Of a stretch of DNA of 64,000 nucleotides, positions 1 through 8,449 are shown one piece after another. Every line of letters begins with the position of its first letter. Positions within the stretch are counted from its first letter, which is position 1. The position numbers and the translations under genes are program-made. The notes under the pieces were generated by a model. The model did no database searches, was not told the DNA's origin, and saw only the letters and a program-made list of their open reading frames with translations. Where the stretch lies: contig UEIF01000039.1 in NCBI GenBank assembly GCA_900468805.1, positions 62,001-126,000 on the forward strand. The letters are read 5' to 3'. This DNA is from Hyphomicrobiales bacterium (GTDB lineage Bacteria > Pseudomonadota > Alphaproteobacteria > Rhizobiales > Rhizobiaceae).

Positions 1-686
1 GGCAAGCGCCAGTAGTTCGGCGCGCAAAGATGCGATCCACCGTTCAGTACCCTCCGTGGAATACGTATTTCCGGTTCGCGGGGATCGAAGCTTGCCTCCC
101 GATCCCCGCGACGAGGATTCTTAGGAATGCAGCACGATTTCGCCGCAGGCTCGGGATGGCGGGTCGACCAGTAGTCCGACGTCCATTCCCAAACATTGTC
201 GATCATGTCGTGGATTCCGTACCCGTTCGCCGGGAACGACCCGACAGGCGATGTTCTATCGGCGCCCGCAGCCTTTGTGCTGATTGTGGGAAACGTGCCC
301 TGCCAGGTGTTGGCCATGAGCTTTCCTTCGGGGTTCAACTCGTCGCCCCAGGCGAATTCGGCGTCCTCGAGGCCACCACGAGCGGCCAACCCCCATTCGG
401 CCTCGCTTGGCAATTCCATTCCCGCCCAGTCTGCATATGCCTTGGGGTCGCTATAGGCGACATGAACGACAGGATGTTCGAGCTTTCCGGGGATATCGCT
501 GCGGCCACCGTAGGGATGTCGAGGGCCCTGCCTCGGTAGTGAGTTCGCGTGCGCAGCCGCTTCGCCGGAGTAGGCGGAGTCATCGCCGAGCTGACGATCA
601 CCTTCAAAGACTTTGAAGATTGGCCCATCGACTTCAACAATTTTGTAGCCGTTCACCTCTTCATTTTTCGGCGTTTTCCAACCCAT
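1..686 (-). CDS. Chimeric FGE-sulfatase-like protein, 3' end outside window
   Basis: Read on the minus strand, an open frame of 229 residues runs from ATG at 686 off the left edge. Residues about 56-226 match the second half of the formylglycine-generating enzyme family (SUMF1/FGE-sulfatase): HPVVHVAYSDPKAYADWAG, ELPSEAEW, WGDELNP, NVWEWTSDYW and VLNGGSHLCAPNY are visible. The usual N-terminal half of the FGE fold is absent. In its place is a 54-residue segment (starting MGWKTPKNEEVNGYK) that I do not recognise. In FGE the active-site cysteines form a C-x4-C pair; here the first (Cys221) is present but the second position is Trp226. A normal sulfatase-activating role is therefore unlikely. 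It is probably a relic or chimera, though the frame is intact within the window. Confidence 0.7.
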   Translation of the reverse strand, partial: MGWKTPKNEEVNGYKIVEVDGPIFKVFEGDRQLGDDSAYSGEAAAHANSLPRQGPRHPYGGRSDIPGKLEHPVVHVAYSDPKAYADWAGMELPSEAEWGLAARGGLEDAEFAWGDELNPEGKLMANTWQGTFPTISTKAAGADRTSPVGSFPANGYGIHDMIDNVWEWTSDYWSTRHPEPAAKSCCIPKNPRRGDREASFDPREPEIRIPRRVLNGGSHLCAPNYWRL

Positions 687-845
687 TGTGAACTTCCTAT
701 TTCGAGGCCCGGTATTTCTCTCGGAAAGATTGTAGCCGACAGCCCACGCTTACCGGGTTATTGGGGCGTCTTTCTGCTTGGGGTCCGGAAATGGTCACGC
801 TAACCTGCAATTGCCAGGTAATTGCATAGAAACCAATTCCCGCTC

Positions 846-2108
846 CTACGAAGCGTTGCCAGTTTCGAGGAAAAATCGCACCATCTCTTTAGTTGCGTTC
901 GGCCCGTGCTTGTCTGCATAGGATCCGCGCGCATCGCCGCCAGACCATGCATGCCCGGCGCCCTCGACAAGCCAGTATTCCAGTGCTGGTTGCCCTTCCG
1001 CATTCGTGAAAATTTTCCTCGTATAGGGGCGCTTACCGGCAGAGCAGTTGGTCTCTGTTTGAGTTGTGACGTTTGGGCCCGGCGGAATTGCCATCGCGAC
1101 TATCCGCTCGGCATTGGAAGGATGGACCGTGCGGTCCGCGCCACCCTGAAACACGATCGTGCGAACGTCAGCGGTGGATAGGTGGTGCGGTTTGAGGTGG
1201 GATAAAACACTCGCATCGCCTCGCATGACGGAGAAGGCCGACATGACGTCGTTTGCCGAACCGTATGCCAGCCCGGAATGGATGCCCACGGCGCCGTAGA
1301 GTTCTGGATATGTCTCGCTCATGACCGCGGCCATCGCGCCGCCTGCCGACAATCCCGCAACAAAAACCCGGCTGCAATCGAGGTCGAATTCCGCCATGAT
1401 CTTCGCGGTAATTCCTGCGATGATCGAAGGCTCGCCAGCATCGCGCTTCTGATCAGCAGGCCTGAACCAGTTCCAGCAGCAGGACGCGTTGTCAGTTCCG
1501 GTCTGATGGGGATAGGCAACGAGGAGGCCATGTGCCTCGGCAACGGCGTTCATGCCGGTTCCTGTGGCGAAGTCGTCGGGATTTTGTTTGCACCCGTGGA
1601 GCATGACGACCAGTCCACGTGGCTGGCGTTGTGTGGTTGCTGGTATGTAGAGTTTGTAGCCTCGGCTGCCGGCCGCGCATGCATGGGCTCGTGTGAGGAA
1701 TTGTGCCCCGGATGCCACAACAGGAGAGGCGCTGCGTTTCGCAAGTCCTGGCAGGCCTGTGCTTGGCATTGAGACGAATTCTCCCGATCCCGCCCGTCCT
1801 TCGCGCAAGATACGGAGTGTCTCGCCAAGCGGCTTTCGCAGTCGATGAGACCCAACATCGTCAGGCCGTTCCATCGACCCAGTTGTTTCTTCTTTGCCCG
1901 GCTCGATGATTTCGGCGTTGGGATCGATCTGAAACGGTTTTGTTTGACGCGCTCGCGGAGCGTTCACGATAGCGGGTTCTATTGGGGCGCGAGGGTCGGT
2001 CATCGGACGGCCCGCAAGTAAATCCTGGATCACGCGGGTCGCCTCGACGAGATTCGAGGCTCTTGTCAGTGACGTTGCCCGCCTCATGGCCATGAGGAAA
2101 TTGTTCAT
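846..2108 (-). CDS. PHB depolymerase-type esterase (LpqC/PhaZ-like)
   Basis: Serine esterase of the PHB depolymerase family, with an alpha/beta-hydrolase fold. Features seen: oxyanion region VVMLHGCKQNPDDFATGTGM, nucleophile box GLSAGGAM, probable catalytic Asp in FQGGADRTVHPSN and catalytic His in GAGHAWSGGD. About 140 N-terminal residues precede the catalytic domain and carry no clear signal peptide, so an intracellular role on polyhydroxyalkanoate or another ester is possible. I chose ATG 2108 (MNNFLMAMRRAT) because an AAGGAC ribosome site lies just upstream; an in-frame start at 2132 is possible. It lies 27 bases after the CopG regulator gene in the same direction, so the two are probably co-transcribed. 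Confidence 0.9.
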   Translation of the reverse strand: MNNFLMAMRRATSLTRASNLVEATRVIQDLLAGRPMTDPRAPIEPAIVNAPRARQTKPFQIDPNAEIIEPGKEETTGSMERPDDVGSHRLRKPLGETLRILREGRAGSGEFVSMPSTGLPGLAKRSASPVVASGAQFLTRAHACAAGSRGYKLYIPATTQRQPRGLVVMLHGCKQNPDDFATGTGMNAVAEAHGLLVAYPHQTGTDNASCCWNWFRPADQKRDAGEPSIIAGITAKIMAEFDLDCSRVFVAGLSAGGAMAAVMSETYPELYGAVGIHSGLAYGSANDVMSAFSVMRGDASVLSHLKPHHLSTADVRTIVFQGGADRTVHPSNAERIVAMAIPPGPNVTTQTETNCSAGKRPYTRKIFTNAEGQPALEYWLVEGAGHAWSGGDARGSYADKHGPNATKEMVRFFLETGNAS

Positions 2109-2135
2109 CGAATGTCCTTGTGGTCGGGCCAAAGC

Positions 2136-2555
2136 CTAGCGAATACGGTCGGCCAAAGCCGATTTCAGTTCAGCACTGGCGTGAAGGGCGCCGAGCACGG
2201 TGATCGATTCGATTGTCGCGAGCGCGAGTTCGGGTGTGACGTCCGGGGCAATGCGGGCCAGCCCAAGCACCCTGATCTCAAGTTTTTCTCCAGAGGCCCT
2301 CACCGTTTCCAGATCAGCCTTGGCATAGTCCCTCAAGCCAAGTTCCAGCGTTTGTCTGATGATGGATTGTTTGACCGCCTCACCCTCGCTGGCGAGCTGG
2401 TTTCGGATCGCTGTCCGTATGAAATCGCTGCGATTGGAATAGAAGCCTTCCTGCACGAGAAGGTCGATACGGCCCAGGTCGACATAGCCGAGATTGATTG
2501 TGATTTTTTCCGACTCGCCGGATTTGTCGCGAAGCTTGTAAACATTGTCAGACAT
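2136..2555 (-). CDS. CopG-family ribbon-helix-helix regulator
   Basis: A protein of 139 residues whose N-terminal half reads as a ribbon-helix-helix DNA-binding domain: a beta strand (KITINLGYVDLGRIDLLV) followed by a helix-turn-helix with EGFYSNRSDFIRTAIRNQL. The C-terminal half (about 60-139) is a helical extension that may serve for oligomerisation. An AGGAGG site precedes the ATG. It is followed at once by the esterase gene, and small CopG proteins often control the operon they open, so it may regulate the esterase. No partner toxin is visible, which argues against an antitoxin role. Confidence 0.85.
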   Translation of the reverse strand: MSDNVYKLRDKSGESEKITINLGYVDLGRIDLLVQEGFYSNRSDFIRTAIRNQLASEGEAVKQSIIRQTLELGLRDYAKADLETVRASGEKLEIRVLGLARIAPDVTPELALATIESITVLGALHASAELKSALADRIR

Positions 2556-2874
2556 GTTTTATCCATCCTCCTGGATGCCAGGTGGATGGCGTGGGGATGT
2601 TTTTCAAGGGCCGCGGCGCGGAAATCGAAAATAGCCGGGCGTTTCGGCCAGGAGAGAGGGGGATGAGGGCATCTTCGTTGTGACGCTCAAGGGTCGATCC
2701 GTCCTACCACCCATGGGTCGCGATTGTTCCTTTGAACGAGGTTTGGCCTCTTTTCACCGACAGAAAGAGGCTCACTGCGGGGCCCTATTTTCCAAATTCT
2801 CACCTTCTCTCGCGGTTATTTTCGGAATCATATCAAAAGCTTGGAACAAGCATTCGCGGATGGTGTTACCGAGC

Positions 2875-3287
2875 ATGGATAGCGAGAAACTCGACACGGT
2901 TCTGGAACCTATCGCACTCGTTGTAGACGACGAACCCTTGATACGGATGGTACCGCTGACCTCATTTCCGACGCGGGATATTATGTCGTAGAAGCCGCAA
3001 CGGCCGACGAAGCTTTCGCGTTTCTCGAAAAATACAGCTCCCTGCAATTGCTCTTCACGGATGTGCAGACAGGCGGGGACCTTGACGGTTTTGAACTGGC
3101 CAGGAAGGTCGTCGAGCGGTGGCCGAACATAGAGGTGGTCGTCGCATCCGGAGCGAGAATACCGAAAGAGGGTGATCTTCCGGGCAACGCGAGTTTTATT
3201 CAGAAGCCCTTTTCTGCCGAGACCGTTCTTGAAGCTCTGAAAGCGCACTTTCCCGACGGACCAAGCAAGCCCCGAGATTTCGGCTGA
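2875..3287 (+). pseudogene. CheY-like receiver protein, frameshifted
   Basis: A single-domain response regulator of about 137 residues split between two frames. The first frame gives PIALVVDDEPLIRM with the acidic pair of the receiver; after about position 2949 the reading must shift by one base to continue TADLISDAGYYVVEAATADE, then LLFTDVQTGGDLDGFELA with the phosphoacceptor Asp, and finally NASFIQKPFSAETVLEAL with the conserved Lys. Loss of one A in an original ATGGATACC (giving Met-Asp-Thr) would explain the break. As written, translation stops at 2991. A sequencing error is an alternative. The neighbour on the opposite strand is a GAF-type histidine kinase, a plausible former partner. 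Confidence 0.8.
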
Positions 3288-3330
3288 GTGCGCGGATCGC
3301 CCCTCGGTCAAGGCAGCAGTGCCGGCTAGA

Positions 3331-4464
3331 CTATAAGGGCATCGTCAACGTAAAGCGGGTCTCGAATTCGTCCGAGTGCACAGAGAGTTTTCCGCCGTGC
3401 ACTCTGGCGATCTCGCTCGCTATGTAGAGACCCAGACCCAGACCCTGCTGGCTGCTTCTGACTTCGCCTCGGAAGAAGGGCCGAAACAGGGTCGGCTTGA
3501 CCTTTTCTGATATCGGCTCGCCACTGTTGGCGACCCAGAGTTTCAGGTGGCCTCCAGTCGTCGTTGCCCCGATTTCGATCGGCTTTGTGCGGTCGCCATG
3601 TGTCACGGCATTGCCGATCAAGTTCGAAAGAAGCTGAGATATGCGGGGATGGTCGCAGCGGACGTCCCGATCGAGTTCGAAATCAGTCCGGATATCAAGA
3701 TCTGGATGCACGGATCGGATCTCCTCGACAACATTTTCCAAAACGGGCCGCAGAGGCGCTTCGGCCAAAACGTCCATCCTCAGTCCGTCGCCGAGACGGG
3801 CTCTTGCGAAATCGAGCACGTTGTCGACGAGATCGCGCATGCGAATGGCGCTCGACTGCATGAGAACAACAACGTTGCGGCTTTCCGCACTCATCTCTGC
3901 CGTCCTACCTAAGCGTCGGATGCCCGCCATCATGGAAGCGATCGGATTGCGCAGATCATGACCAAGGACCGCGACGAACTGCTCTCGGACGACTGCGAGC
4001 TCACGCTCCTCGGCAAGGTCGATCTGCGCCTGAACGAGATCTGCATTGCTATCCAGATTGGCAGCAATCAGCTTTGCGAAGAGCTGAAACATGCCAATCG
4101 TCTCGGGATTGTCGACCTTGTGAGGTGCTCGGTCGATGGCACAGAGCGTTCCGAAAAAGCTGCCGTCGCGACGAATGATCGGGACTGAGATATAGCTCTT
4201 CAGACCATAGATCGCCGGCGTGTGGTGGTCGCGGTACTGAGGGCTTTCGTCGACGTCATCAATGACAACGAGTTCGTGACTTTGCCGAATCTCGTGGCAA
4301 ATGGTAGACTCTACCTTCAGCTCGCCGCCAGCTTTCAGTCCAAAATCAACATTGTCGAGAACGGCGCAGGCAACCCAGCGATCGTCAGTGACACGAGCGA
4401 CCGCGGCAAAGCCCATCCCGGTCGTCTTGCAGATCACTTCGAGGATTGTGGGAACCTCGGCCAT
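3331..4464 (-). CDS. GAF-domain sensor histidine kinase
   Basis: Cytosolic sensor kinase of 377 residues without membrane segments. Residues about 5-135 form a GAF domain (LKSYISVPIIRRDGSFFGTL is typical). A HisKA segment follows with H box VAVLGHDLRNPIASMM (His169), an N box SQLLSNLIGNAVTHG near 275-290 and a G box GLGLGLYIASEIARVHGG near 345. It should autophosphorylate and pass phosphate to a response regulator. The nearest candidate is the broken receiver gene at 2875-3287, convergent with it. The start is uncertain: a GAAGGAG site lies further upstream than expected, without a good in-frame start beside it. Confidence 0.9.
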   Translation of the reverse strand: MAEVPTILEVICKTTGMGFAAVARVTDDRWVACAVLDNVDFGLKAGGELKVESTICHEIRQSHELVVIDDVDESPQYRDHHTPAIYGLKSYISVPIIRRDGSFFGTLCAIDRAPHKVDNPETIGMFQLFAKLIAANLDSNADLVQAQIDLAEERELAVVREQFVAVLGHDLRNPIASMMAGIRRLGRTAEMSAESRNVVVLMQSSAIRMRDLVDNVLDFARARLGDGLRMDVLAEAPLRPVLENVVEEIRSVHPDLDIRTDFELDRDVRCDHPRISQLLSNLIGNAVTHGDRTKPIEIGATTTGGHLKLWVANSGEPISEKVKPTLFRPFFRGEVRSSQQGLGLGLYIASEIARVHGGKLSVHSDEFETRFTLTMPL

Positions 4465-4633
4465 CCGGCTGATCGCCTGGACGTCTACCTGGATGTCATC
4501 GATGGTATCGCTCCTTCTGTAGCTGTGATCTTACAGCTTCGAAGCGGGGAAGTCATTTCAATAAGACATGGGGCGGCATGACGCTGAGGTGAGGACGACA
4601 AACGAGAAATGCCTGCGTCGAGCGCCTCTGTCC

Positions 4634-4987
4634 TTAGTCGTATTTCAGGGTAGCCTTCAAATGCTTGAGATCGGCATCCTGCCGGGCTGTCGCCTGCTCG
4701 ACACCATCTCGATAGGAAGAATTGGTCTCGGCGATAATCTTGTTGAGTTCCGTGATCTGGCTCTGCAGCTCATAGGGCATGCAGGCCGAGGTGATCGTGT
4801 TCCCGGAAGCCGTTGCGGCCCGTCTCATCACGGGTGCGCGGCCTTTCCATCTCTCGTTGAAGGCGTTTGACCAGGCCTCGGGCGTAACGTCCGATAGCTG
4901 CAGGACCATTGTCGTGAGCGGCCCTACGGAGGCCCCGGATGCGCCCTCGTTCAACTCGATGATGCTGATATCCTGAAATTCGGTCAT
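4634..4987 (-). CDS. Conserved hypothetical protein
   Basis: A protein of 117 residues that I do not recognise. The N-terminal half is mixed; the C-terminal half (YELQSQITELNKIIAETN onward) is helical and charged and could form a coiled coil. There is no signal peptide or membrane segment. It lies in a run of same-strand small stress-related genes (YciE family, glycine-zipper protein, PepSY-like protein) and may share their induction. Coding quality is supported by codon use and by a start positioned after AAGGAACGC. Confidence 0.6.
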   Translation of the reverse strand: MTEFQDISIIELNEGASGASVGPLTTMVLQLSDVTPEAWSNAFNERWKGRAPVMRRAATASGNTITSACMPYELQSQITELNKIIAETNSSYRDGVEQATARQDADLKHLKATLKYD

Positions 4988-5072
4988 TGATGCGTTCCTT
5001 CTTTTGGCTTTCCGCGTTGGCCGGTCACTGCGGTGGTGAGCCGTGACCGGACCTCACGCGGCTGCGTCAGTG

Positions 5073-5576
5073 TCAGGCAGCCTTCTCGGCATTCTGATTG
5101 ACGACCTTCGTCGCAATGGACGTCAGGGCGATGTCGGTCGCCTGCTCCTCGTCGAGCGTCGTCTGGAGGAGCTTGGCGGCATCTTTCATGCCCAACTCCA
5201 GCGCCCATGTGCGCAGGGTGCCATAGCGCGACATCTCGTAGTGTTCGACCGCCTGGGCTGCGGCAAGAAGGCCGGCGTCAAGGGCTGGTGCGCCGGCATA
5301 CTCTTCCATGATCTCAGCGCCTTCCTTGACGATGCCCATCATAGCGTCGCAGGTCTTCTGTTCGGGTTTCTTTCCGATGATCTTGAAGACATCTTCGAGA
5401 CGGGTGACGTGCACCTTGGTCTCGGCGAGGTGCTTCATGAAGGCGTCTTTAAGCTGCTTGCTCGTGGCCGCTTCATGCATCTTCGGGAGCGTCGCAACGA
5501 TCTTGTGCTCGGCGAAATAGACATCCTTCAAGGTATCGTGGAACAGGACGTCGAGTGTTTTGGTTTGCTTGGCCAT
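5073..5576 (-). CDS. YciE-type ferritin-like protein (DUF892)
   Basis: A protein of 167 residues matching the DUF892/YciE family of ferritin-like four-helix bundles. Recognisable segments are TLDVLFHDTLKDVYFAEHKI at the start, HLAETKVHVTRLEDVFKIIG with metal-ligand type Glu and His, a central VEHYEMSRYGTLRTWA and LDEEQATDIALTSIA. These carry the E-x(n)-H pattern of di-iron bundles. Members are stress-induced in enterobacteria and rhizobia; the biochemical role is not settled. I chose ATG 5576 (MAKQTKTLD), which follows a GGAGCC site. Neighbours are other stress-type proteins on the same strand. Confidence 0.88.
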   Translation of the reverse strand: MAKQTKTLDVLFHDTLKDVYFAEHKIVATLPKMHEAATSKQLKDAFMKHLAETKVHVTRLEDVFKIIGKKPEQKTCDAMMGIVKEGAEIMEEYAGAPALDAGLLAAAQAVEHYEMSRYGTLRTWALELGMKDAAKLLQTTLDEEQATDIALTSIATKVVNQNAEKAA

Positions 5577-5654
5577 GATTGGCTCCTTTGTTTTGGAATA
5601 ATTTAGGTATGGGATCAGATTTCCGCTCACGTTCACGGCTGCCATGTATTGTGA

Positions 5655-6263
5655 TCAGGCCGCCGGAGGGCGACGGTAGCGGTCACGTTCCTGTTCGATC
5701 TCCTCTGGCCCGTACGGGTCGAGCGTTTCGTCGAAACGTGTCCAGCCCTGCTCGTTGTAAACGGCCTTGCGTTCTGTCGGATCGACCCAGTTCGAACGCT
5801 TCAGGATTGCTTCGGCTTCGGGCGCAAGAGCATCGTCTACCTTGGCAGTGACCAGGGTGCCGCCGCGACGCACGCCTTCCGCGTAAAAATTGGCGTCGTC
5901 CTCGGAGACACCAGAGCCCGTTAACGCCCCGATCAATCCGCCGGCCGCCCCGCCCGCTACGGCACCTGTAACGGCGCCAATTGCGGTCGCCGCAAGCCAG
6001 CCGGCAGCAACCACGGGACCGACGCCTGGAATCGCCATGATACCGAGACCGGTCAAAAGACCGCCCGCGCCGCCGACAACGGCCCCGAGGCCCGCGCCGG
6101 ATTCTGCTCCGGTCGCAGCTCCCGACTGCTTGTCGGAATGGCGCTCGTCCGCGTTGTTGGAAACGATGCTGATGTCATTCGATGGAACGCCGGTTGCTTC
6201 AAGCGCGCTGACGGCGGAGCTTGCATCGGTGTAGTCGTCGAAAAGTCCAGTAATGGTTTTCAT
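5655..6263 (-). CDS. General stress protein with glycine-zipper membrane core
   Basis: A protein of 202 residues starting MKTITGLFDDYTDASSAVSA, the pattern of the YflT/general stress 17M-like N-terminal domain, which presents a ferredoxin-like fold. The middle (about 45-120) is a long Gly/Ala-rich hydrophobic stretch with glycine-zipper spacing (GAGLGAVVGGAGGLLTGLGI), likely embedded in or attached to a membrane. The C-terminus is acidic and hydrophilic (YGPEEIEQERDRYRRP). It follows the exported PepSY-like gene by about 30 bases and precedes the YciE gene, suggesting one stress transcription unit. Confidence 0.8.
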   Translation of the reverse strand: MKTITGLFDDYTDASSAVSALEATGVPSNDISIVSNNADERHSDKQSGAATGAESGAGLGAVVGGAGGLLTGLGIMAIPGVGPVVAAGWLAATAIGAVTGAVAGGAAGGLIGALTGSGVSEDDANFYAEGVRRGGTLVTAKVDDALAPEAEAILKRSNWVDPTERKAVYNEQGWTRFDETLDPYGPEEIEQERDRYRRPPAA

Positions 6264-6293
6264 GAAAGTATCCTTCGGATTTGAGGAGGGGTG

Positions 6294-6611
6294 TTACTTC
6301 GCCACGACGTTGCCCTGATAGTCGAGGGCGACCATGACGGCATTGCCGTCCTTCATGCCGGCCGCCATCCAGATGCCACTGTCATCCTTCTTGAGGTCCT
6401 TGACTTCGGTAAAGCCGGCCTTCTCGATGCGGTCCTTGGCCTGAGCCTCGGTGAAGCTGTTCGCGCCTGCGACGGGTGCAGCCGGGTTCTTCGTCTCTGG
6501 CGTCGCGACCGCCGGCGTCCCGGCATCGCTGGAGGGGGCGGGGGCCGTCTGTGCGGCAGCCGTCAGGACCGACGCTCCAAGGAGCGCCGCGGCCAGGATT
6601 ATATTTTTCAT
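6294..6611 (-). CDS. Small exported PepSY-like protein
   Basis: A protein of 105 residues starting MKNIILAAALLGASVL with a Sec signal peptide ending near TAAAQ. A Pro/Ala-rich linker follows, then a compact C-terminal domain (FTEAQAKDRIEKAGFTEVKD ... MKDGNAVMVALDYQGNVV) resembling PepSY/BON-like periplasmic folds. It is likely periplasmic. ATG 6611 follows an AGAAGAACCTC leader. A GGAAC-N16-GGTT sequence 50-70 bases upstream resembles the EcfG (general stress sigma) promoter consensus with one mismatch, which would fit its stress-type neighbours. The function is unknown. Confidence 0.75.
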   Translation of the reverse strand: MKNIILAAALLGASVLTAAAQTAPAPSSDAGTPAVATPETKNPAAPVAGANSFTEAQAKDRIEKAGFTEVKDLKKDDSGIWMAAGMKDGNAVMVALDYQGNVVAK

Positions 6612-6659
6612 TGAGGTTCTTCTCTTTCTCAGACCGGGTTCACACGGCCGTGACCAGAC

Positions 6660-6684
6660 AACCGGTTCAGAAGGTTTAAGTTCC
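6660..6684 (-). promoter_or_regulatory. Candidate EcfG-type stress promoter
   Basis: On the minus strand GGAAC (6680-6684) is followed after 16 bases by GGTT (6660-6663). The alphaproteobacterial EcfG consensus is GGAAC-N16/17-CGTT, so this is one mismatch away. It lies about 50 bases before the start of the PepSY-like gene at 6611. This is pattern matching only. Confidence 0.35.
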
Positions 6685-6897
6685 TTGGCGGACCTGGGCA
6701 TCTCTCGCGCCAGGTGAGGGCCGGTCCCCGCCTTTCACGGCGTTTGCTGTCAACGAGCAGATATCGCGCGATGAATGTTCGGTTCTCTCTCAACCGCTAG
6801 CGCGTGACGCGGAGCGTTTGTAGAGCGAGAAACAAAATAAAGCCCTTGCTAATGCTGCCGGAAGGGCAGCTTGTGCATATTCATTGAGGAGATTGAC

Positions 6898-7074
6898 ATG
6901 ATCAAATTCAAGCAGATCAACGGCAGCAAAGAGCGATCAGCGGAAATCGGTGAGCAGCTCAAGAAGATCGATGCCGAGATGGCATCGCCCAATATTAAGG
7001 AAACGAAGCACGCCGAACTCAATGCGCTTCATCGCAAGTTGAGCGCCGAACGTGAGGCCTTATCCTCACAATAG
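6898..7074 (+). CDS. Small hypothetical coiled-coil protein
   Basis: A protein of 58 residues (MIKFKQINGSKERSAEIGEQ...), highly charged and helical with heptad-like Leu/Ile positions (IGEQLKKIDAEM, HAELNALHRKLSAEREAL), hence a likely short coiled coil. A GAGGAG ribosome site precedes ATG 6898. It stands alone between the minus-strand stress genes and the broken HWE kinase. I do not recognise a family. The charged composition is like that of small rhizobial stress proteins, but that is only an impression. Confidence 0.65.
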   Translation: MIKFKQINGSKERSAEIGEQLKKIDAEMASPNIKETKHAELNALHRKLSAEREALSSQ

Positions 7075-7280
7075 TCACGGCAAGATGCGGATATGGAGCT
7101 GACAAGCCTCCGCAAGAACGATGACGGAAGCGGGCAGGTTAGGCTTTCTCAGAAATCGATCGGCGAGAGGCTGCGGTTTAGTCCCCTGTGGGAAATGTTC
7201 ACGGGTCAACCCGTCAAAGACAGCGTGGGAATGGGATGGTGGGCGCTTGTCCGACGACCGGGACTCGGTAATAGACGGCA

Positions 7281-7704
7281 TTGGAGGTCGCCGAGGCGAA
7301 CGGCGGTCTCCAATGCGCGTACAGATTTCGTCGAGCTTCGGACGGCGAGTACGTCTGGCATCATAGCCGCTTTCTACCCCCAACGGCGACGAGACGGAGT
7401 GGCTCGGGACCTGCACCGACGTGCAAGAGCTTAAGGAGTTGCAGAGCCGCCAGGACGTGGTGCTTTCCGAGTTGCAGCACCGTACGAAACCTCATCGCCG
7501 TTATTCGCTCGGTCTCCGCCAAGACCCGGGATGCCAGCATTTTACTCGACGAGTTCGCGGAGTCCTTCGACAATCGGCTCGCGGCCATCGCTCGAGTCCA
7601 GGGGCTGCAGAGACTGAGAGGGTATCTTTCGACGAACTTCTCAACGCCGAGCTCGCCGCGCATGTGGGGGATCGCTCTAAGGTTGCCGTACTTGTGTGGT
7701 GATC
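7281..7704 (+). pseudogene. Remnant of PAS/HWE-type histidine kinase
   Basis: Fragments of one kinase are spread over two frames. Frame a: AYRFRRASDGEYVWHHSRFL, the end of a PAS domain. Frame b: EWLGTCTDVQELKELQSRQD then VVLSELQHRT, the start of an HWE histidine kinase dimerisation domain with the phosphoacceptor His. Frame a again: NLIAVIRSVSAKTRDASI and FAESFDNRLAAIARVQGL. Frame b again: VSFDELLNAELAAHVGD. At least three frameshifts separate these pieces, and the ATPase part that should follow (N box, G boxes) is missing. HWE kinases feed the general stress or light response in Rhizobiales. The gene cannot be functional. Confidence 0.8.
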
Positions 7705-8173
7705 TTCTGCACAAAATGCGGCCTCAGTGCTGGACGCGAATGGTGCGAAAAGGGGGCCGATGAACGGGTCGCGGCACGGAATGCTGAAGCCAATGGTGAA
7801 CTGGCCGACCATCCGCGGGACTTTGCAGGCTTTGATCGGCCGGTCGCTGATGCGCAATTTTACGATCAACGAACATTGCGAGCGGTGAGCGTGAAATTAT
7901 CTCCGCGTCGATTTGCATAGCCTCTGGAGGCGGCTTCCTGAATTGCAGAGCGTGCGGCGCAAAGTCCTGGTGCTTTGACCGACCTAAACGCGACGCAATT
8001 CGGGAGTAATGATAATCGGTCGTCGTTTGGCCGCTATGGCTTTCCGCGGTGTCAGAGACCCTTGACCCCATCCTCCCGAATTCCGATAGCAACGCCCGGT
8101 GCTGCTGGCCGGATGAAGCGATTAACCCGCTTTTCGTCAGAAAGTAGTCAGATCGTTTTTGGAGATTATCGCG
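7705..8173. other. Gene-poor stretch after the kinase remnant
   Basis: No convincing gene. Short open frames exist on both strands (for example 7696-7920 on plus), but none shows a family signature or a good ribosome site. The sequence is probably eroded coding DNA plus the leader of the small gene at 8174. Confidence 0.4.
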
Positions 8174-8449
8174 ATGTCAACGCGCACAACGAATACCATC
8201 GTTCACTTTTCTCAACCGTTTGAATTGCCGGATATCGATGGAATCAATCCGGCAGGTGATTACAAGATTGTACAGGATGAGGAATTGATCGAAGGGCTTT
8301 CACAACTGGCCTATCAGCGTGTCGCAACATTCATTCATCTGCCGTCGATTTCTGCCGATAACCGGAGGCGGCAATTCGTCAAAATAGATCCTACTCTTCT
8401 CGAACATTTATTGAGTGCGGTGCCTTCACATGGAGAGTCCACACCATGA
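8174..8449 (+). CDS. Hypothetical protein upstream of DUF1476 gene
   Basis: A protein of 91 residues starting MSTRTTNTIVHFSQPFELPD. The N-terminal part reads like a compact beta domain (FELPDIDGINPAGDYKIVQD EEL), followed by a helix. I do not recognise the family, although similar short proteins with HFSQPFELPDIDG patterns seem common in rhizobia. GGAG lies 9 bases before ATG 8174. Its stop overlaps the start of the next gene by four bases (ATGA), so the two are translationally coupled. Confidence 0.7.
   Translation: MSTRTTNTIVHFSQPFELPDIDGINPAGDYKIVQDEELIEGLSQLAYQRVATFIHLPSISADNRRRQFVKIDPTLLEHLLSAVPSHGESTP

Noticed and set aside
30..539. Plus-strand frame of 169 residues at the left edge
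   Set aside because: The minus strand carries the FGE-like frame over the same bases with clear family motifs.
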